Source: Pseudomonas sp. 31-12
GTDB lineage: Bacteria; Pseudomonadota; Gammaproteobacteria; Pseudomonadales; Pseudomonadaceae
Assembly (NCBI RefSeq): GCF_003151075.1
Contig: NZ_CP029482.1
Span: 2,790,001 to 2,854,000, forward strand
Reading direction: 5' to 3'
DNA: 64,000 nt
Positions 39,492-48,497 of the stretch are shown here, piece after piece. Numbering within the stretch: the stretch's first letter is position 1; each line of letters opens with the position of its first letter. The position numbers were made by a program, and so were the translations under genes. The notes under the pieces were generated by a model, which saw only the letters and a list, made by a program, of their open reading frames with translations, searched no databases and was not told the DNA's origin.

Positions 39492-39586
39492 TGTGGCGAG
39501 GGGATTTATCCCCGTTGGGCTGCGAAGCGGCCCCAAAAGAATGGGACTGCTGCGCAGTCCAACGGGGATAAATCCCCTCGCCACGA
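39492..39586. repeat. REPIN between ATPase and permease genes
   Basis: Inverted arms TGTGGCGAGGGGATTTATCC and GGATAAATCCCCTCGCCACG flank a GCGAAGCGG/CTGCGCAG-type centre. The element lies within a transporter operon. Confidence 0.9.
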
Positions 39587-39628
39587 ACAAGCTCTCTCGC
39601 CACATGCATTTTATTTAAAGGGTGGGTT

Positions 39629-40651
39629 ATGAACGCAATTCTGGAAAACAAGCCAGCAACGGCACCGGTCAAGAGTCGCCGGCGCTTTCCGACCGAGTTA
39701 AGTATTTTCCTGGTGCTGATTGGTATCGGCCTGGTCTTCGAAGTGTTCGGCTGGATCGTGCGCGACCAGAGCTTCCTGATGAACTCCCAGCGCCTGGTGC
39801 TGATGATCCTGCAAGTGTCGATCATCGGCCTGCTCGCGATTGGCGTGACCCAGGTAATCATCACCACCGGTATCGACCTGTCCTCCGGTTCGGTGCTGGC
39901 GCTGTCGGCGATGATCGCGGCCAGCCTGGCGCAGACTTCGGACTTCTCCCGTGCGGTGTTTCCGTCACTGACTGACTTGCCGGTATGGATACCGGTGATC
40001 GTCGGGCTCGGCGTAGGACTGCTGGCGGGCGCGATCAACGGCAGCATCATTGCCATCACCGGCATTCCGCCGTTCATTGCCACCCTCGGCATGATGGTCT
40101 CAGCCCGTGGCCTGGCGCGTTACTACACCGAAGGTCAGCCGGTGAGCATGCTCTCGGATTCCTACACGGCCATCGGGCATGGCGCCATGCCGGTGATCAT
40201 TTTCCTGGTGGTCGCGGTGATCTTTCACATAGCCCTGCGCTACACCAAGTACGGCAAGTACACCTACGCCATCGGCGGCAACATGCAGGCGGCGCGCACT
40301 TCGGGGATCAACGTCAAGCGTCATCTGGTGATCGTCTACAGCATCGCCGGTTTGCTGGCCGGCCTGGCGGGAGTGGTGGCCTCGGCACGTGCCGCGACCG
40401 GGCAGGCGGGGATGGGCATGTCTTATGAGCTGGACGCGATTGCCGCGGCGGTGATCGGCGGCACCAGCCTGGCCGGTGGCGTCGGGCGCATCACCGGCAC
40501 CGTGATCGGCGCGTTGATTCTCGGGGTGATGGCCAGCGGGTTTACCTTTGTCGGGGTTGATGCGTATATTCAGGACATCATCAAGGGACTGATTATTGTG
40601 GTAGCGGTGGTGATCGACCAATACCGCAACAAGCGTAAACTCAAGCGCTGA
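39629..40651 (+). CDS. sugar ABC transporter permease (inositol importer)
   Basis: The product has 340 aa with about eight to ten membrane helices of the RbsC/BPD_transp_2 family (GVTQVIITTGIDLSSGSVLA; GGTSLAGGVGRITGTVIGAL). It forms the channel with the ATPase encoded upstream and resembles IatP of Caulobacter. It starts after AAAGGGTGGGTT. It is the last gene of the inositol region and is followed by a terminator-like hairpin. Confidence 0.93.
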   Translation: MNAILENKPATAPVKSRRRFPTELSIFLVLIGIGLVFEVFGWIVRDQSFLMNSQRLVLMILQVSIIGLLAIGVTQVIITTGIDLSSGSVLALSAMIAASLAQTSDFSRAVFPSLTDLPVWIPVIVGLGVGLLAGAINGSIIAITGIPPFIATLGMMVSARGLARYYTEGQPVSMLSDSYTAIGHGAMPVIIFLVVAVIFHIALRYTKYGKYTYAIGGNMQAARTSGINVKRHLVIVYSIAGLLAGLAGVVASARAATGQAGMGMSYELDAIAAAVIGGTSLAGGVGRITGTVIGALILGVMASGFTFVGVDAYIQDIIKGLIIVVAVVIDQYRNKRKLKR

Positions 40652-40671
40652 GTCGTAGAACAGACAGCCAA

Positions 40672-40698
40672 TGCGCCACGCCTGACCCGCGTGGCGCA
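40672..40698 (+). terminator. hairpin after the inositol permease gene
   Basis: TGCGCCACGC-CTGACCC-GCGTGGCGCA is a perfect 10-bp stem 20 nt after the stop codon, followed by a weak T-rich tract (GCCGTTTGTCTTC). The remainder of the 327-bp gap to 40978 has no supported gene and must hold the promoter of the DksA-like gene. Confidence 0.65.
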
Positions 40699-40978
40699 GC
40701 CGTTTGTCTTCTCTATACAGCCGCTCGATTGAATTTCTTGCTATAAACGCACTCCGATAACCACCGCAAAGACTGCCATAGAGCACTTTCCGGGCTTTGT
40801 CGGACAAATTCGCTGTCTTTTCAGTTGCTGAGGCCTCAAGTCGGCCTTAGACTGCCGGCCCTCGTAAATTGAGTGCCGGGTGGCGCTTGGAATAAACGGC
40901 GCCTTTGCGACGGCCAGACCTGGTCCGCCGGAACGCTCCCTAATTCGCCTTAATGCACGTTTTTTTATAGAGATATCA

Positions 40979-41383
40979 ATGACAAAGGACAAGTTGCTGG
41001 CCATGCCGGCGGATGACTACATGAATGCCGAGCAACATGCTTTCTTCTCCGAGCTGTTGCAGAACATGAAAGTCGAAACCCATGAGCGCATCGAACAGAA
41101 CCGCATCGCCATCGAGAGCCTGGACACCCCAGCCGATCCGGCCGACGCTGCTTCTGTTGAAGAAGAGCGCACCTGGCTGGTGAACGCGATCGATCGCGAC
41201 CAGCGCATGCTGCCTCAGTTGGAACAGGCTCTGGAACGCATCAAAGAAGACAGCTTCGGCTGGTGCGACGACAGCGGCGAGGCCATCGGCCTGAAACGCC
41301 TGCTGATCAGCCCGACCACCAAGTACTGCATCGAAGCTCAAGAGCGTCACGAACAGATCGACAAGCACCAGCGTCAGGCCTGA
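40979..41383 (+). CDS. TraR/DksA family protein lacking two zinc cysteines
   Basis: The product has 134 aa. A coiled-coil with the DksA tip motif DPADAA is followed by the C-terminal zinc-finger region WCDDSGEAIGLKRLL...KYCIEAQE. Compared with DksA (CxxC...CxxC), cysteines 1 and 3 remain, cysteine 2 is Ser and cysteine 4 is Ala. This is the pattern described for DksA2 of P. aeruginosa, which works without zinc. It would bind RNA polymerase through the secondary channel and modulate transcription with ppGpp. I saw no obvious Zur box upstream, so orthology to DksA2 is uncertain. Confidence 0.88.
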   Translation: MTKDKLLAMPADDYMNAEQHAFFSELLQNMKVETHERIEQNRIAIESLDTPADPADAASVEEERTWLVNAIDRDQRMLPQLEQALERIKEDSFGWCDDSGEAIGLKRLLISPTTKYCIEAQERHEQIDKHQRQA

Positions 41384-41398
41384 TTTCGTAGCGCCCCG

Positions 41399-41460
41399 CA
41401 TCGCGGGCAATCCCGCTCCCACGGTTCACGATGAACCTGGAGTGAGGCTTGCCCGCGATG
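41399..41460. repeat. short divergent REPIN
   Basis: CATCGCGGGCAATCCCGCTC at 41399 is inverted relative to AGTGAGGCTTGCCCGCGATG ending 41460. It is a more diverged and shorter form than the other elements. Confidence 0.75.
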
Positions 41461-41587
41461 CTTTTTGCTGTCTGCGAAAACCTCAAGCACTTCTATTGAT
41501 CTGCTGCAACGCCCACTACTAATGGACCATAGATAATGGCCCTGTAGTGGCGTTTAATGCATGCACAACAATTAGAAGGTTCATGGG

Positions 41588-43201
41588 GTGACGAAGATGA
41601 CGAGAGACGGATCTCTGGTTGCGGCAGTGCCTGCACCAGTGTTTTTGCCGAAAAACCCTTGGCTGACGCCAACCCTGCAAAGCGTCGCCCTGATGCTCTT
41701 GCTGTGCGGCATGGCGCTGGGTGGCTGGTCGCTTTACCTTTGCCTGCCACTGGCGGTGCTGGTGATCTGGCTGCCTCGACTGCGCACGCGCGCCACTCCC
41801 GAAGCAACGGCTGTCGACGGCGCCAGCGCCATCGCCGAGTTGACTCGCGATCTTTCCTACACCACCAGTCATAACGCCTTGTCGGCCGCAGGCGTCGCCT
41901 TTTCGGTCAAGCAACTGGCGGACAAACTGCAATCGCAACTCGACGCGGCGGCGCGAATCGTCAGCAACGCCGAAGTGATGATCGCGACCGAAAAAGCCAC
42001 CTCGACACTTAGCCGCGAAGCCCTCAGTGCCGCCAGCGAAGCTCATCAGAGCAGCGCAGCCGGGCGCACGGAACTGATCAAGTCCATCAGCCGCATGCAT
42101 CAGCTCAGTCAGCGCGCCAGTAACAGCCGCGAACTGATCGAGGCCCTGAGCCTGCGCAGTGACGATATCCAGCGGGTCACGTTGGTGATTCAGTCCATCG
42201 CCAGCCAGACCAACTTGCTGGCGTTGAACGCCGCGATCGAAGCGGCCCGGGCCGGGGAGCACGGTCGTGGATTTGCGGTGGTGGCGGATGAGGTTCGCGG
42301 TCTGGCGGCGCGCACGGCGACGGCGACTGGTGAAGTCGGGGAGATGGTCGCCGATATCCAGCAACGCACGGCGCAAGTGGTGGAGCAGATCCGCCAACTG
42401 TCCAGCGACCTCGACATCGGTGTCCAGCAGGTCGAGCACACTGGCCAGCACCTGGAAAACATTGCGCGCCTGGCCGCTGGCGTCGAGAGTCAGGTCGGAG
42501 AAATCGCCAAGGGCGCGGACACCAACCGCGAGCAACTCGACAGCCTGTTCCACGCCATCGAACAAATGCGCAGTGACCTGGCGGTCAGTGACCAACAGAC
42601 CCAGCGACTGGCCCAGGCGGCGGTGCAAATGGAAGGTCAGGCCGAAACCATCAGCGAGCGTCTCGCCGAAGTCGGACTGGATGACTACCACCAACGGATT
42701 TATGACCTGGCCCGCGAAGGCGCCAGCCAGATTGCCGCGCGTTTCGAAGCGGATATCGATCAGGGTCGGGTCAGCCTCGATGACCTGTTCGATCGCAGTT
42801 ACCAGCCGATCCCCAACACCAGCCCGGCCAAGTTTCAGACCCGCTTTGATCGCTACACCGATCAGGTTTTGCCGGTCATCCAGGAACCGTTGCTGCCGCG
42901 TCATGAAGGTCTGGTGTTTGCCATCGCCTGCACCCAGCAGGGTTACGTGCCGACCCATAACAAAATTTTCAGTCAGCCGCTGACTGGCGATGCGCAGGTT
43001 GATACGGTGCAAAATCGCACCAAACGCAAATTCGCCGACCGCACCGGCATCCGCTGCGGCAGCCATCAACAGCCGGTGTTGTTGCAGACCTACACCCGCG
43101 ACACGGGCGAACTGATGCACGACCTCTCGGTGCCGATCATGGTCAAGGGGCGGCATTGGGGTGGGTTGCGGTTGGGTTATAAACCCGAGAGTCCTCGCTA
43201 G
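41588..43201 (+). CDS. methyl-accepting chemotaxis protein with C-terminal extra domain
   Basis: The product has 537 aa. Two hydrophobic segments near residues 30-60 anchor it with almost no periplasmic region, so it probably senses internal or membrane signals. The signalling hairpin tip is [20 protein letters not shown], then [20 protein letters not shown] (about residues 200-240). After it, about 190 residues form a separate C-terminal domain ending [21 protein letters not shown] chose the GTG at 41588 because AGAAGG lies 8 nt upstream; an ATG at 41597 is possible. Confidence 0.9.
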   Translation: MTKMTRDGSLVAAVPAPVFLPKNPWLTPTLQSVALMLLLCGMALGGWSLYLCLPLAVLVIWLPRLRTRATPEATAVDGASAIAELTRDLSYTTSHNALSAAGVAFSVKQLADKLQSQLDAAARIVSNAEVMIATEKATSTLSREALSAASEAHQSSAAGRTELIKSISRMHQLSQRASNSRELIEALSLRSDDIQRVTLVIQSIASQTNLLALNAAIEAARAGEHGRGFAVVADEVRGLAARTATATGEVGEMVADIQQRTAQVVEQIRQLSSDLDIGVQQVEHTGQHLENIARLAAGVESQVGEIAKGADTNREQLDSLFHAIEQMRSDLAVSDQQTQRLAQAAVQMEGQAETISERLAEVGLDDYHQRIYDLAREGASQIAARFEADIDQGRVSLDDLFDRSYQPIPNTSPAKFQTRFDRYTDQVLPVIQEPLLPRHEGLVFAIACTQQGYVPTHNKIFSQPLTGDAQVDTVQNRTKRKFADRTGIRCGSHQQPVLLQTYTRDTGELMHDLSVPIMVKGRHWGGLRLGYKPESPR

Positions 43202-43237
43202 AAGCCTGATAACCGGTGAGCGAGCCTGACACTGAAC

Positions 43238-43328
43238 TGTGGCGAGGGAGCTTGCTCCCGTTGGGCTGCGAAGCGGCCCGAAGATGGGACTGCTGCGCGG
43301 TCCAGCGGGAGCAAGCTCCCTCGCCACA
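43238..43328. repeat. REPIN after the chemoreceptor gene
   Basis: Inverted arms TGTGGCGAGGGAGCTTGCTC and GAGCAAGCTCCCTCGCCACA lie between convergent genes. Confidence 0.92.
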
Positions 43329-43355
43329 GGTTATTGTTGACGCAAGACAGCCGAG

Positions 43356-43595
43356 CTAGTGAACCTGATGCATACGCAGGTTCAGGTCATCGACCACCCG
43401 CGCCCAATCGGCGTCTTCACGTAATTGTTCTTTGAGGAAGCCGGCTTGTTGCGGCGTCCAGAACTCGGCATCGATCAATTTCTTGTCGTCGGCCAAAGGC
43501 GAATGGCGGGCGATGAAATCGTCGATGGCTTTCTCGCTGGAGTTCAGGCCGAGCTGGTCGAACAAGCCTTTCAAGTCGTGTGTAGGTGAATCCAT
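43356..43595 (-). CDS. DUF2789 family protein
   Basis: The product has 79 aa and starts MDSPTHDLKGLFDQLGLNSS; the remainder (FIARHSPLADDKKLIDAEFW, TPQQAGFLKEQLREDADWAR) matches DUF2789 over its full length. AAGGAGATAAAG upstream supports the ATG at 43595. It is a cytoplasmic helical protein of unknown function. Confidence 0.88.
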   Translation of the reverse strand: MDSPTHDLKGLFDQLGLNSSEKAIDDFIARHSPLADDKKLIDAEFWTPQQAGFLKEQLREDADWARVVDDLNLRMHQVH

Positions 43596-43715
43596 CTTTA
43601 TCTCCTTGCGGTCGCGATCTGAGGTGCGGCTTCATTGCATCTGAGGGGGCCGCGCGTCAGGAGTTCGAAAGCGGTGTTGGAAAGCAGGAGAGAGCATAGA
43701 CGGCAAATCCGACGA

Positions 43716-44012
43716 TCAGGCTTTCAATGCACCGTTATCGACAGCAGTTTTCAGAGCCTGGGCAGCTTCTTTGGCGGCGATGGCAGCGACGTCCGAGGTT
43801 TTGAACCAGCGATCCTTCTCGACCTGGTGATACGTCACCGCGGTCAAGGGAGGTTTGGCACGCATGACAATGACTGCCTGGAATTCGCCTTCGACCTCTC
43901 TGGCTTCGCCCCGGATAAAAAATTCACCGATATCAAATTCCGTCACGTAGCTGCCTTCCCTTGGAAATATGTTGTTGTATTGAACGCCGTCCGTCCTGGG
44001 GACGGATTTCAT
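43716..44012 (-). CDS. conserved hypothetical protein
   Basis: The product has 98 aa and no recognised family. It has a beta-rich first part (VTEFDIGEFFIRGEAREVEG, FQAVIVMRAKPPLTAVTYHQ) and an alanine-rich helical end (VAAIAAKEAAQALKTAVDNG). No signal peptide is seen. The ribosome site is weak, so the start is uncertain. It lies alone between two other small minus-strand genes. Confidence 0.65.
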   Translation of the reverse strand: MKSVPRTDGVQYNNIFPREGSYVTEFDIGEFFIRGEAREVEGEFQAVIVMRAKPPLTAVTYHQVEKDRWFKTSDVAAIAAKEAAQALKTAVDNGALKA

Positions 44013-44105
44013 TGGTCGGGCAGTATGGCAGCAGTTGCCTGCCGGCGGCTGAGTTAAGTCGCCGGTGTGACGAAACGTCTATAGGCATGAAGACAGACGA
44101 GGGCG

Positions 44106-44354
44106 TCAGCCGCGTAGCTCGAATGAGCGGGCGAGGGCGCAGGCTTCGTTATGGCAGCCACGGAAACCTCTTACACGACCCGTGGAAATTTCCTTGATAT
44201 GGAAGAAGGAACTGCCCGCCAGCACGACCTGAAAGCGCGGCAGCAGAAGGCTTTCAGGCTGCAACTCATGGGGCTGGTACATCGCCGGGTGCAAGGGGGC
44301 GGAGCTGTTTGCGCGCGTTGCCTGCGAGGAAGCGAAGTGAGTCATGGTGCACAT
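44106..44354 (-). CDS. small hypothetical protein
   Basis: The product has 82 aa and no family known to me. The second half (LPRFQVVLAGSSFFHIKEIS, TGRVRGFRGCHNEACALARS) looks like a small folded domain. AAGGAC at 44358-44363 lies a few nt before the ATG and supports a real gene. A 16-bp palindrome lies 25-40 bp upstream and may be an operator. Confidence 0.6.
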   Translation of the reverse strand: MCTMTHFASSQATRANSSAPLHPAMYQPHELQPESLLLPRFQVVLAGSSFFHIKEISTGRVRGFRGCHNEACALARSFELRG

Positions 44355-44764
44355 GTGAAGTCCTTTTCATTGTTTTACCGACGTGTGTACGTCGTTTTGG
44401 GTAGTCTCGGTGAGCATGGCTGCTCTAGAATCACCAACACCGGTTGGCGAATGGTGTTCATCTAAAGCAATTTTTTACTGGCGATATGTCGGAAAAGTGC
44501 TTTTTTTAGAGAGAAACTTCCCTAAAGTTGGTAATCCGGTTTCCTCTGGCTGCAAGAAGGGCGTTTTCCTTCAACACCTGACGACTTTCACAGAGGACGG
44601 CGCGAGGGGTATTCCAGTAATCTCACTGTCCTCGCGAGGCATGAGCACTCTGCTCGGCTCAGGATTTCAATTCGGGTCTTACGGTAAAACTTCGGCATGG
44701 CCGCTTTTTTCTGCTGTGCGCTTTTTCTGCGTGCGGCATCAATTTCAGATGTGGGGATGTTTCC
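44355..44764. other. 410-bp intergenic region with a CGACGT-N4-ACGTCG palindrome
   Basis: The palindrome CGACGT-GTGT-ACGTCG at 44379-44394 sits in the promoter position of the minus-strand gene at 44354. The remainder is less GC-rich, has T-runs near 44470 and 44505, and contains no supported gene. A small RNA is possible but not shown. Confidence 0.45.
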
Positions 44765-45235
44765 TTGGCAGTAAGTAATCTCGATATGCATGCTTTGTTC
44801 GTGCTGGGTGATTTGCGCGCAAAGCTGGTTAAACAGTTCCAGTCACGTTTCGTTTACATCACCGAACAGAACGCTGAAGGCATTTACATTGCCGAGATCG
44901 ACACCGAAGAGGCGTTGGTGGTCGATGACAAGCCAGGGCTCAAGCTCAAGGTCGGTGATCATTTCAGTGCTTCGGTATTGCCCAGTCGTGAAGGCGGCAA
45001 GCTCGACATCAAGTTCCGTGAAATCAAACTGACGGTGTACGGGCTGGGCGATTACGCCTTTGTCACCACCGCAGACGGTCACGCGATTGTGTTCAAGGAA
45101 GGTCATAGCGTGGTGATGGTCTTCGCCGCCCACCAGCAGTTGCAGGAAGGCCTGACCAAAACCCTGAAAGCCGTAACCGCCAAAGCCGCCAAGTGGCGCA
45201 AGGGCGAACTGGTGACGTTCAAGGCCAGCGAGTAA
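44765..45235 (+). CDS. conserved hypothetical protein
   Basis: The product has 156 aa from a TTG at 44765 (GGGGA about 7 nt upstream) or 149 aa from the ATG at 44786. It is a beta-rich domain (KQFQSRFVYITEQNAEGIYI, LKLKVGDHFSASVLPSREGG, KLTVYGLGDYAFVTTADGHA) followed by a Lys/Ala-rich helix. I do not recognise the family. Its stop codon overlaps the next small gene (TAATG), so the two are cotranscribed. Confidence 0.72.
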   Translation: MAVSNLDMHALFVLGDLRAKLVKQFQSRFVYITEQNAEGIYIAEIDTEEALVVDDKPGLKLKVGDHFSASVLPSREGGKLDIKFREIKLTVYGLGDYAFVTTADGHAIVFKEGHSVVMVFAAHQQLQEGLTKTLKAVTAKAAKWRKGELVTFKASE

Positions 45236-45438
45236 TGACCCTGGCCCGCGCCGATTTCCACGAACAGAACCAGGCCAGTGCGCAAGTCGAAGCCCGGCGA
45301 CTGTTCGAGCAGAAGGCTGTTCTGCAGGGAGGCTGGCTGAATTGGGTGGCGTCACAGATCTACACGCTGCGCCCGGCGGCGTACGCCAGCATGGTAAGAA
45401 GAGAGCTGGCAAGCTTGCAGGAAACTTCCGAAAAGTAA
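45235..45438 (+). CDS. small hypothetical protein coupled to the upstream gene
   Basis: The product has 67 aa: MTLARADFHEQNQASAQVEA, then a region with Trp and aromatic residues (GGWLNWVASQIYTLRPAAYA). The TAATG overlap with the preceding stop suggests translational coupling. No family recognised. Confidence 0.65.
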   Translation: MTLARADFHEQNQASAQVEARRLFEQKAVLQGGWLNWVASQIYTLRPAAYASMVRRELASLQETSEK

Positions 45439-45556
45439 TTCATGCCCTCTCGAAAGCAGGAACCTCTACTACAGTCAGTTGACTGAGTATTCAGAGGCTT
45501 GCGGTCTTCTGTCAGGCCATCCTGCTATTGCTGTGAACAGCACGAGGTGCAAAAGC

Positions 45557-46573
45557 ATGAAAGGATTTCGACGGTTGCTGGCCGTTGCCCTGGCCACGTT
45601 GGGTGTGTTGAGTTCACCCGTTCCGGTATCCGCTGCCCAGGCGCCGATTCACTTCGCCGACCTGAACTGGGAAAGCGGCAGCCTGATCACCGACATCCTG
45701 CGGATCATCGTCGAGAAGGGCTACGGCCTGCCGACCGACACCTTGCCCGGGACCACCATCACCCTGGAAACCGCCTTGGCCAACAATGACATTCAGGTCA
45801 TTGGCGAAGAGTGGGCCGGTCGCAGTCCGGTCTGGGTCAAAGCTGAAGCCGAGGGCAAAGTCGTGAGCCTGGGCGATACGGTCAAGGGCGCGACTGAAGG
45901 CTGGTGGGTGCCCGAATATGTGATCAAGGGCGACCCGGCCAAAGGTATCAAGCCGCTGGCCCCGGGTTTGCGAAGTGTCAGCGACCTGCCCAAGTACAAG
46001 GACGTGTTCAGCGATCCGGAAAGCCCGGGCAAGGGACGCTTCCTCAACAGCCCGATTGGCTGGACATCGGAAGTGGTGAACAAGCAGAAACTCACCGCCT
46101 ATGGCCTGAACGACAGCTATGTGAATTTCCGTAGCGGTTCCGGGGCGGCGCTGGATGCAGAGATCAGTTCGTCGATCCGTCGTGGCAAGCCGGTGCTGTT
46201 TTATTACTGGTCACCGACGCCGTTGCTTGGGCGCTTCAAGCTGATTCAGCTGGAGGAACCGCCCTTTGATGCCGAAGCCTGGAAAACCCTGACGGACGCT
46301 GACAATCCCAATCCGAAACCGACGCGCTCGCTGGCCTCGAAGCTGTCGATCGGCGTGTCCACGCCCTTCCAGAAACAGTATCCGCAGATTGCCGATTTCT
46401 TCAGCAAGGTCGATTTTCCGATCGAACCCTTGAACAAGGCACTGGCCGAAATGAGCGAAAAACACACCCCGCCACGGCAGGCGGCAGAGGCGTTCATGAA
46501 GGCGCACCCAGAGGTTTGGCAGGCATGGTTGCCGAAGGATGTGGCGGATAAAGTCTCCGCCGAGTTGAAGTGA
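45557..46573 (+). CDS. ABC transporter substrate-binding protein, glycine betaine/proline type
   Basis: The product has 338 aa. A signal peptide (RLLAVALATLGVLSSPVPVS) is followed by an OpuAC-type binding domain (FADLNWESGSLITDILRIIV, VIGEEWAGRSPVWVKAEAEG, VLFYYWSPTPLLGRFKLIQL). It would bind betaine, choline or a related quaternary amine in the periplasm. GAGG precedes the ATG at 45557. No permease or ATPase gene is adjacent, so it is an orphan binding protein that must use a remote transporter. Confidence 0.88.
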   Translation: MKGFRRLLAVALATLGVLSSPVPVSAAQAPIHFADLNWESGSLITDILRIIVEKGYGLPTDTLPGTTITLETALANNDIQVIGEEWAGRSPVWVKAEAEGKVVSLGDTVKGATEGWWVPEYVIKGDPAKGIKPLAPGLRSVSDLPKYKDVFSDPESPGKGRFLNSPIGWTSEVVNKQKLTAYGLNDSYVNFRSGSGAALDAEISSSIRRGKPVLFYYWSPTPLLGRFKLIQLEEPPFDAEAWKTLTDADNPNPKPTRSLASKLSIGVSTPFQKQYPQIADFFSKVDFPIEPLNKALAEMSEKHTPPRQAAEAFMKAHPEVWQAWLPKDVADKVSAELK

Positions 46574-46793
46574 TGAGTTTGATACCGCCTTCGTGAACTG
46601 GCTCGCTCACACATTGGATCTGCTGTGTTCACAAAAAACACGACGCAGCGATAAAGCAACGCGGCCATCTATGTGCGAGCAGTGCGGGCGAGTTTCATTC
46701 AGCGGCGCTTTACCGGCGTCGATAACAAATACCCTTACAAAAACGTTCAAGGAGGTTCATCCTGCTGCGACATTTCACGCTGGATGTCTGAAT

Positions 46794-47231
46794 ATGAGCC
46801 TGATGATCGCGCAAGGGATGGCTGCCATCTTCCTGTTGATCAGCCTGATCCACCTTTACTGGGCGGCAGGCGGCAAGTTGGGTAGCGAGGCGGCGGTGCC
46901 GCGAATATCGCCAGAGGGCGGCGGGGAACCCAGGCCGGCGTTCAAGCCGTCGGGGTTTGCCACGTTGCTGGTCGCGGTGGGATTGCTGTTGATCGCGATG
47001 CTGGTGTGCCTGCGGGTCGGGCTGTATTTGCCGACGGTGCAGCACTGGGCGCTGCAATGGGTGATCAGCGCCATTGCGATGCTGATGTTTGCCCGGGCGA
47101 TCGGCGATTCGAATCTGGTCGGGTTCTTCAAGCAGGTCAAGGATTCGAAGTTTGCCCGGCTCGACACCTGGGCGTATTCGCCGTTGTGTGTGGTGTTGGG
47201 GGCGGGGTTGTTGGCAGTTGCCTGGATCTGA
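46794..47231 (+). CDS. DUF3995 domain-containing membrane protein
   Basis: The product has 145 aa and four predicted membrane helices. The first helix MAAIFLLISLIHLYWAAGGK and the region WALQWVISAIAMLMFARAIG match DUF3995. I chose the ATG at 46794; the ribosome site is weak, and a good GGAGG at 46751 has no in-frame start near it. Function unknown. Confidence 0.82.
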   Translation: MSLMIAQGMAAIFLLISLIHLYWAAGGKLGSEAAVPRISPEGGGEPRPAFKPSGFATLLVAVGLLLIAMLVCLRVGLYLPTVQHWALQWVISAIAMLMFARAIGDSNLVGFFKQVKDSKFARLDTWAYSPLCVVLGAGLLAVAWI

Positions 47232-47247
47232 GTCGTTGCAGTAATAG

Positions 47248-47345
47248 CCATCGCGAGCAGGCTCGCTCCCACATTGGATTTTCAGTGAACACAGATTTTG
47301 TGTCTGACAGAGATCAACTGTGGGAGCGAGCCTGCTCGCGATGAG
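47248..47345. repeat. REPIN between the DUF3995 gene and mnhG
   Basis: CCATCGCGAGCAGGCTCGCT at 47248 is inverted relative to GTGGGAGCGAGCCTGCTCGC near 47321-47340. It lies between convergent genes. Confidence 0.92.
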
Positions 47346-47374
47346 GCCCGCCCAATCAACAAAAACGTCTGAAC

Positions 47375-47737
47375 CTAACTCCCGCTTTCCGTGCGCCGGC
47401 TACTCACCTCAGCCGGCACATCATCCCCCGCCATGCGCTTGCGAAACAGCGCCGCCCGCGCCAGCAGCAATGTTGTTACCGGCACCGTGATCGACAACAA
47501 GATCGGAATCAGCCAGGCATGCAGCACCGGCCCGGACTTGAGCGCCGAAAAGTAAATGATCGACGCCAGCGCCACACACCACGCCCCCAATGTCGAAGCC
47601 AGCGCCGGCGGGTGCATGCGCTGGAAATAATCCTTCATACGCACCAGGCCAATGGCGCCGATCAGCGCAAACACGCTGCCAAGCACCAGCAGGATCGCCA
47701 CCGCAATCTCAATCCACAGAGACAGTTGCGTGTTCAT
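47375..47737 (-). CDS. mnhG: Mrp-type Na+(K+)/H+ antiporter subunit G
   Basis: The product has 120 aa and three membrane helices (EIAVAILLVLGSVFALIGAI, GLVRMKDYFQRMHPPALAST), typical of PhaG/MnhG. It is the last gene of the Mrp operon and overlaps mnhF by 4 bp. It is needed for assembly of the antiporter in the inner membrane. Confidence 0.93.
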   Translation of the reverse strand: MNTQLSLWIEIAVAILLVLGSVFALIGAIGLVRMKDYFQRMHPPALASTLGAWCVALASIIYFSALKSGPVLHAWLIPILLSITVPVTTLLLARAALFRKRMAGDDVPAEVSSRRTESGS

Positions 47738-48012
47738 TCGATCACCTCGCCACGCAGCAGGAATTTGGCCAGGGCAAACGAGCCGACGAAGCCGAACAGG
47801 GCGATCAGCAGCGCCGCCTCGAAGTAAGTGTCACTGGCATAACGAATGCCCAGCGCCAGCATCATCAGCATCGCAATGATGTACAGGTAGTCCAGCGCCA
47901 GAACCCGGTCCTGGGCCGACGGGCCTTTGAACAGGCGAATCAGGGTCAGAATCATCGCCAGGGAAAAAATGAACAGGCTCAGCAGGATCGCGTTCGACAG
48001 CAATTCGCTCAT
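47734..48012 (-). CDS. mnhF: Mrp-type antiporter subunit F
   Basis: The product has 92 aa and three membrane helices (LSLFIFSLAMILTLIRLFKG, RVLALDYLYIIAMLMMLALG), typical of MnhF/PhaF. Overlaps of 4 bp with mnhG and mnhE show coupled translation. Confidence 0.93.
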   Translation of the reverse strand: MSELLSNAILLSLFIFSLAMILTLIRLFKGPSAQDRVLALDYLYIIAMLMMLALGIRYASDTYFEAALLIALFGFVGSFALAKFLLRGEVIE

Positions 48013-48497
48013 TCGAAGATCTCCATCAGGGGGCGCTCATAAGTCACCTTGAAGTGCTCGATAAACAGCGCTTCATCGTCCAGATCGAACACGTGCAGCA
48101 ACAGGATGCTGCGGTCCAGCGCCAGTTCCGACCAGACGGTGCCGGGCACCACCGTGCAGATCATCGACAGCGCCGCGAGGCCGTTGGCGTCGCGCAAAGC
48201 CAGCGGTACTTTAACGAAACGCGAGCGCGGTGGGCGGCGACCAGCGTTGAGCACGCCCCAGGCGACGACGAGGTTGGACACCAGCACGTCGCGACCGACC
48301 ATAAAGAACAAGCGCAGGATCACCCCTGGTCGACGAATTCGGATCGGCAGCGGCCGCAGCTTGCGCATCATCAGCGGCGCGCAGAGCCCCAGCATCGCGC
48401 CGAGCAACAGATTGCCGGGGCTCAGCGAGAGGTTCAGCAGCAGCCACAGCAGCCACAACGCCAGTGACAACCACGGTGCCGGAAACAGATGCTTCAT
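48009..48497 (-). CDS. mnhE: Mrp-type antiporter subunit E
   Basis: The product has 162 aa. N-terminal helices (LSLALWLLWLLLNLSLSPGN) are followed by a cytoplasmic part with VVPGTVWSELALDRSILLLHVF. It matches MnhE/PhaE. It overlaps both neighbours by 4 bp. Confidence 0.92.
   Translation of the reverse strand: MKHLFPAPWLSLALWLLWLLLNLSLSPGNLLLGAMLGLCAPLMMRKLRPLPIRIRRPGVILRLFFMVGRDVLVSNLVVAWGVLNAGRRPPRSRFVKVPLALRDANGLAALSMICTVVPGTVWSELALDRSILLLHVFDLDDEALFIEHFKVTYERPLMEIFE

Noticed and set aside
46574..46793. Possible gene or REP upstream of the DUF3995 gene
   Set aside because: A decayed REP-like stretch (CTGGCTCGCTCACACATTGG) is present, but it is too degraded to annotate as an element, and no gene is supported.
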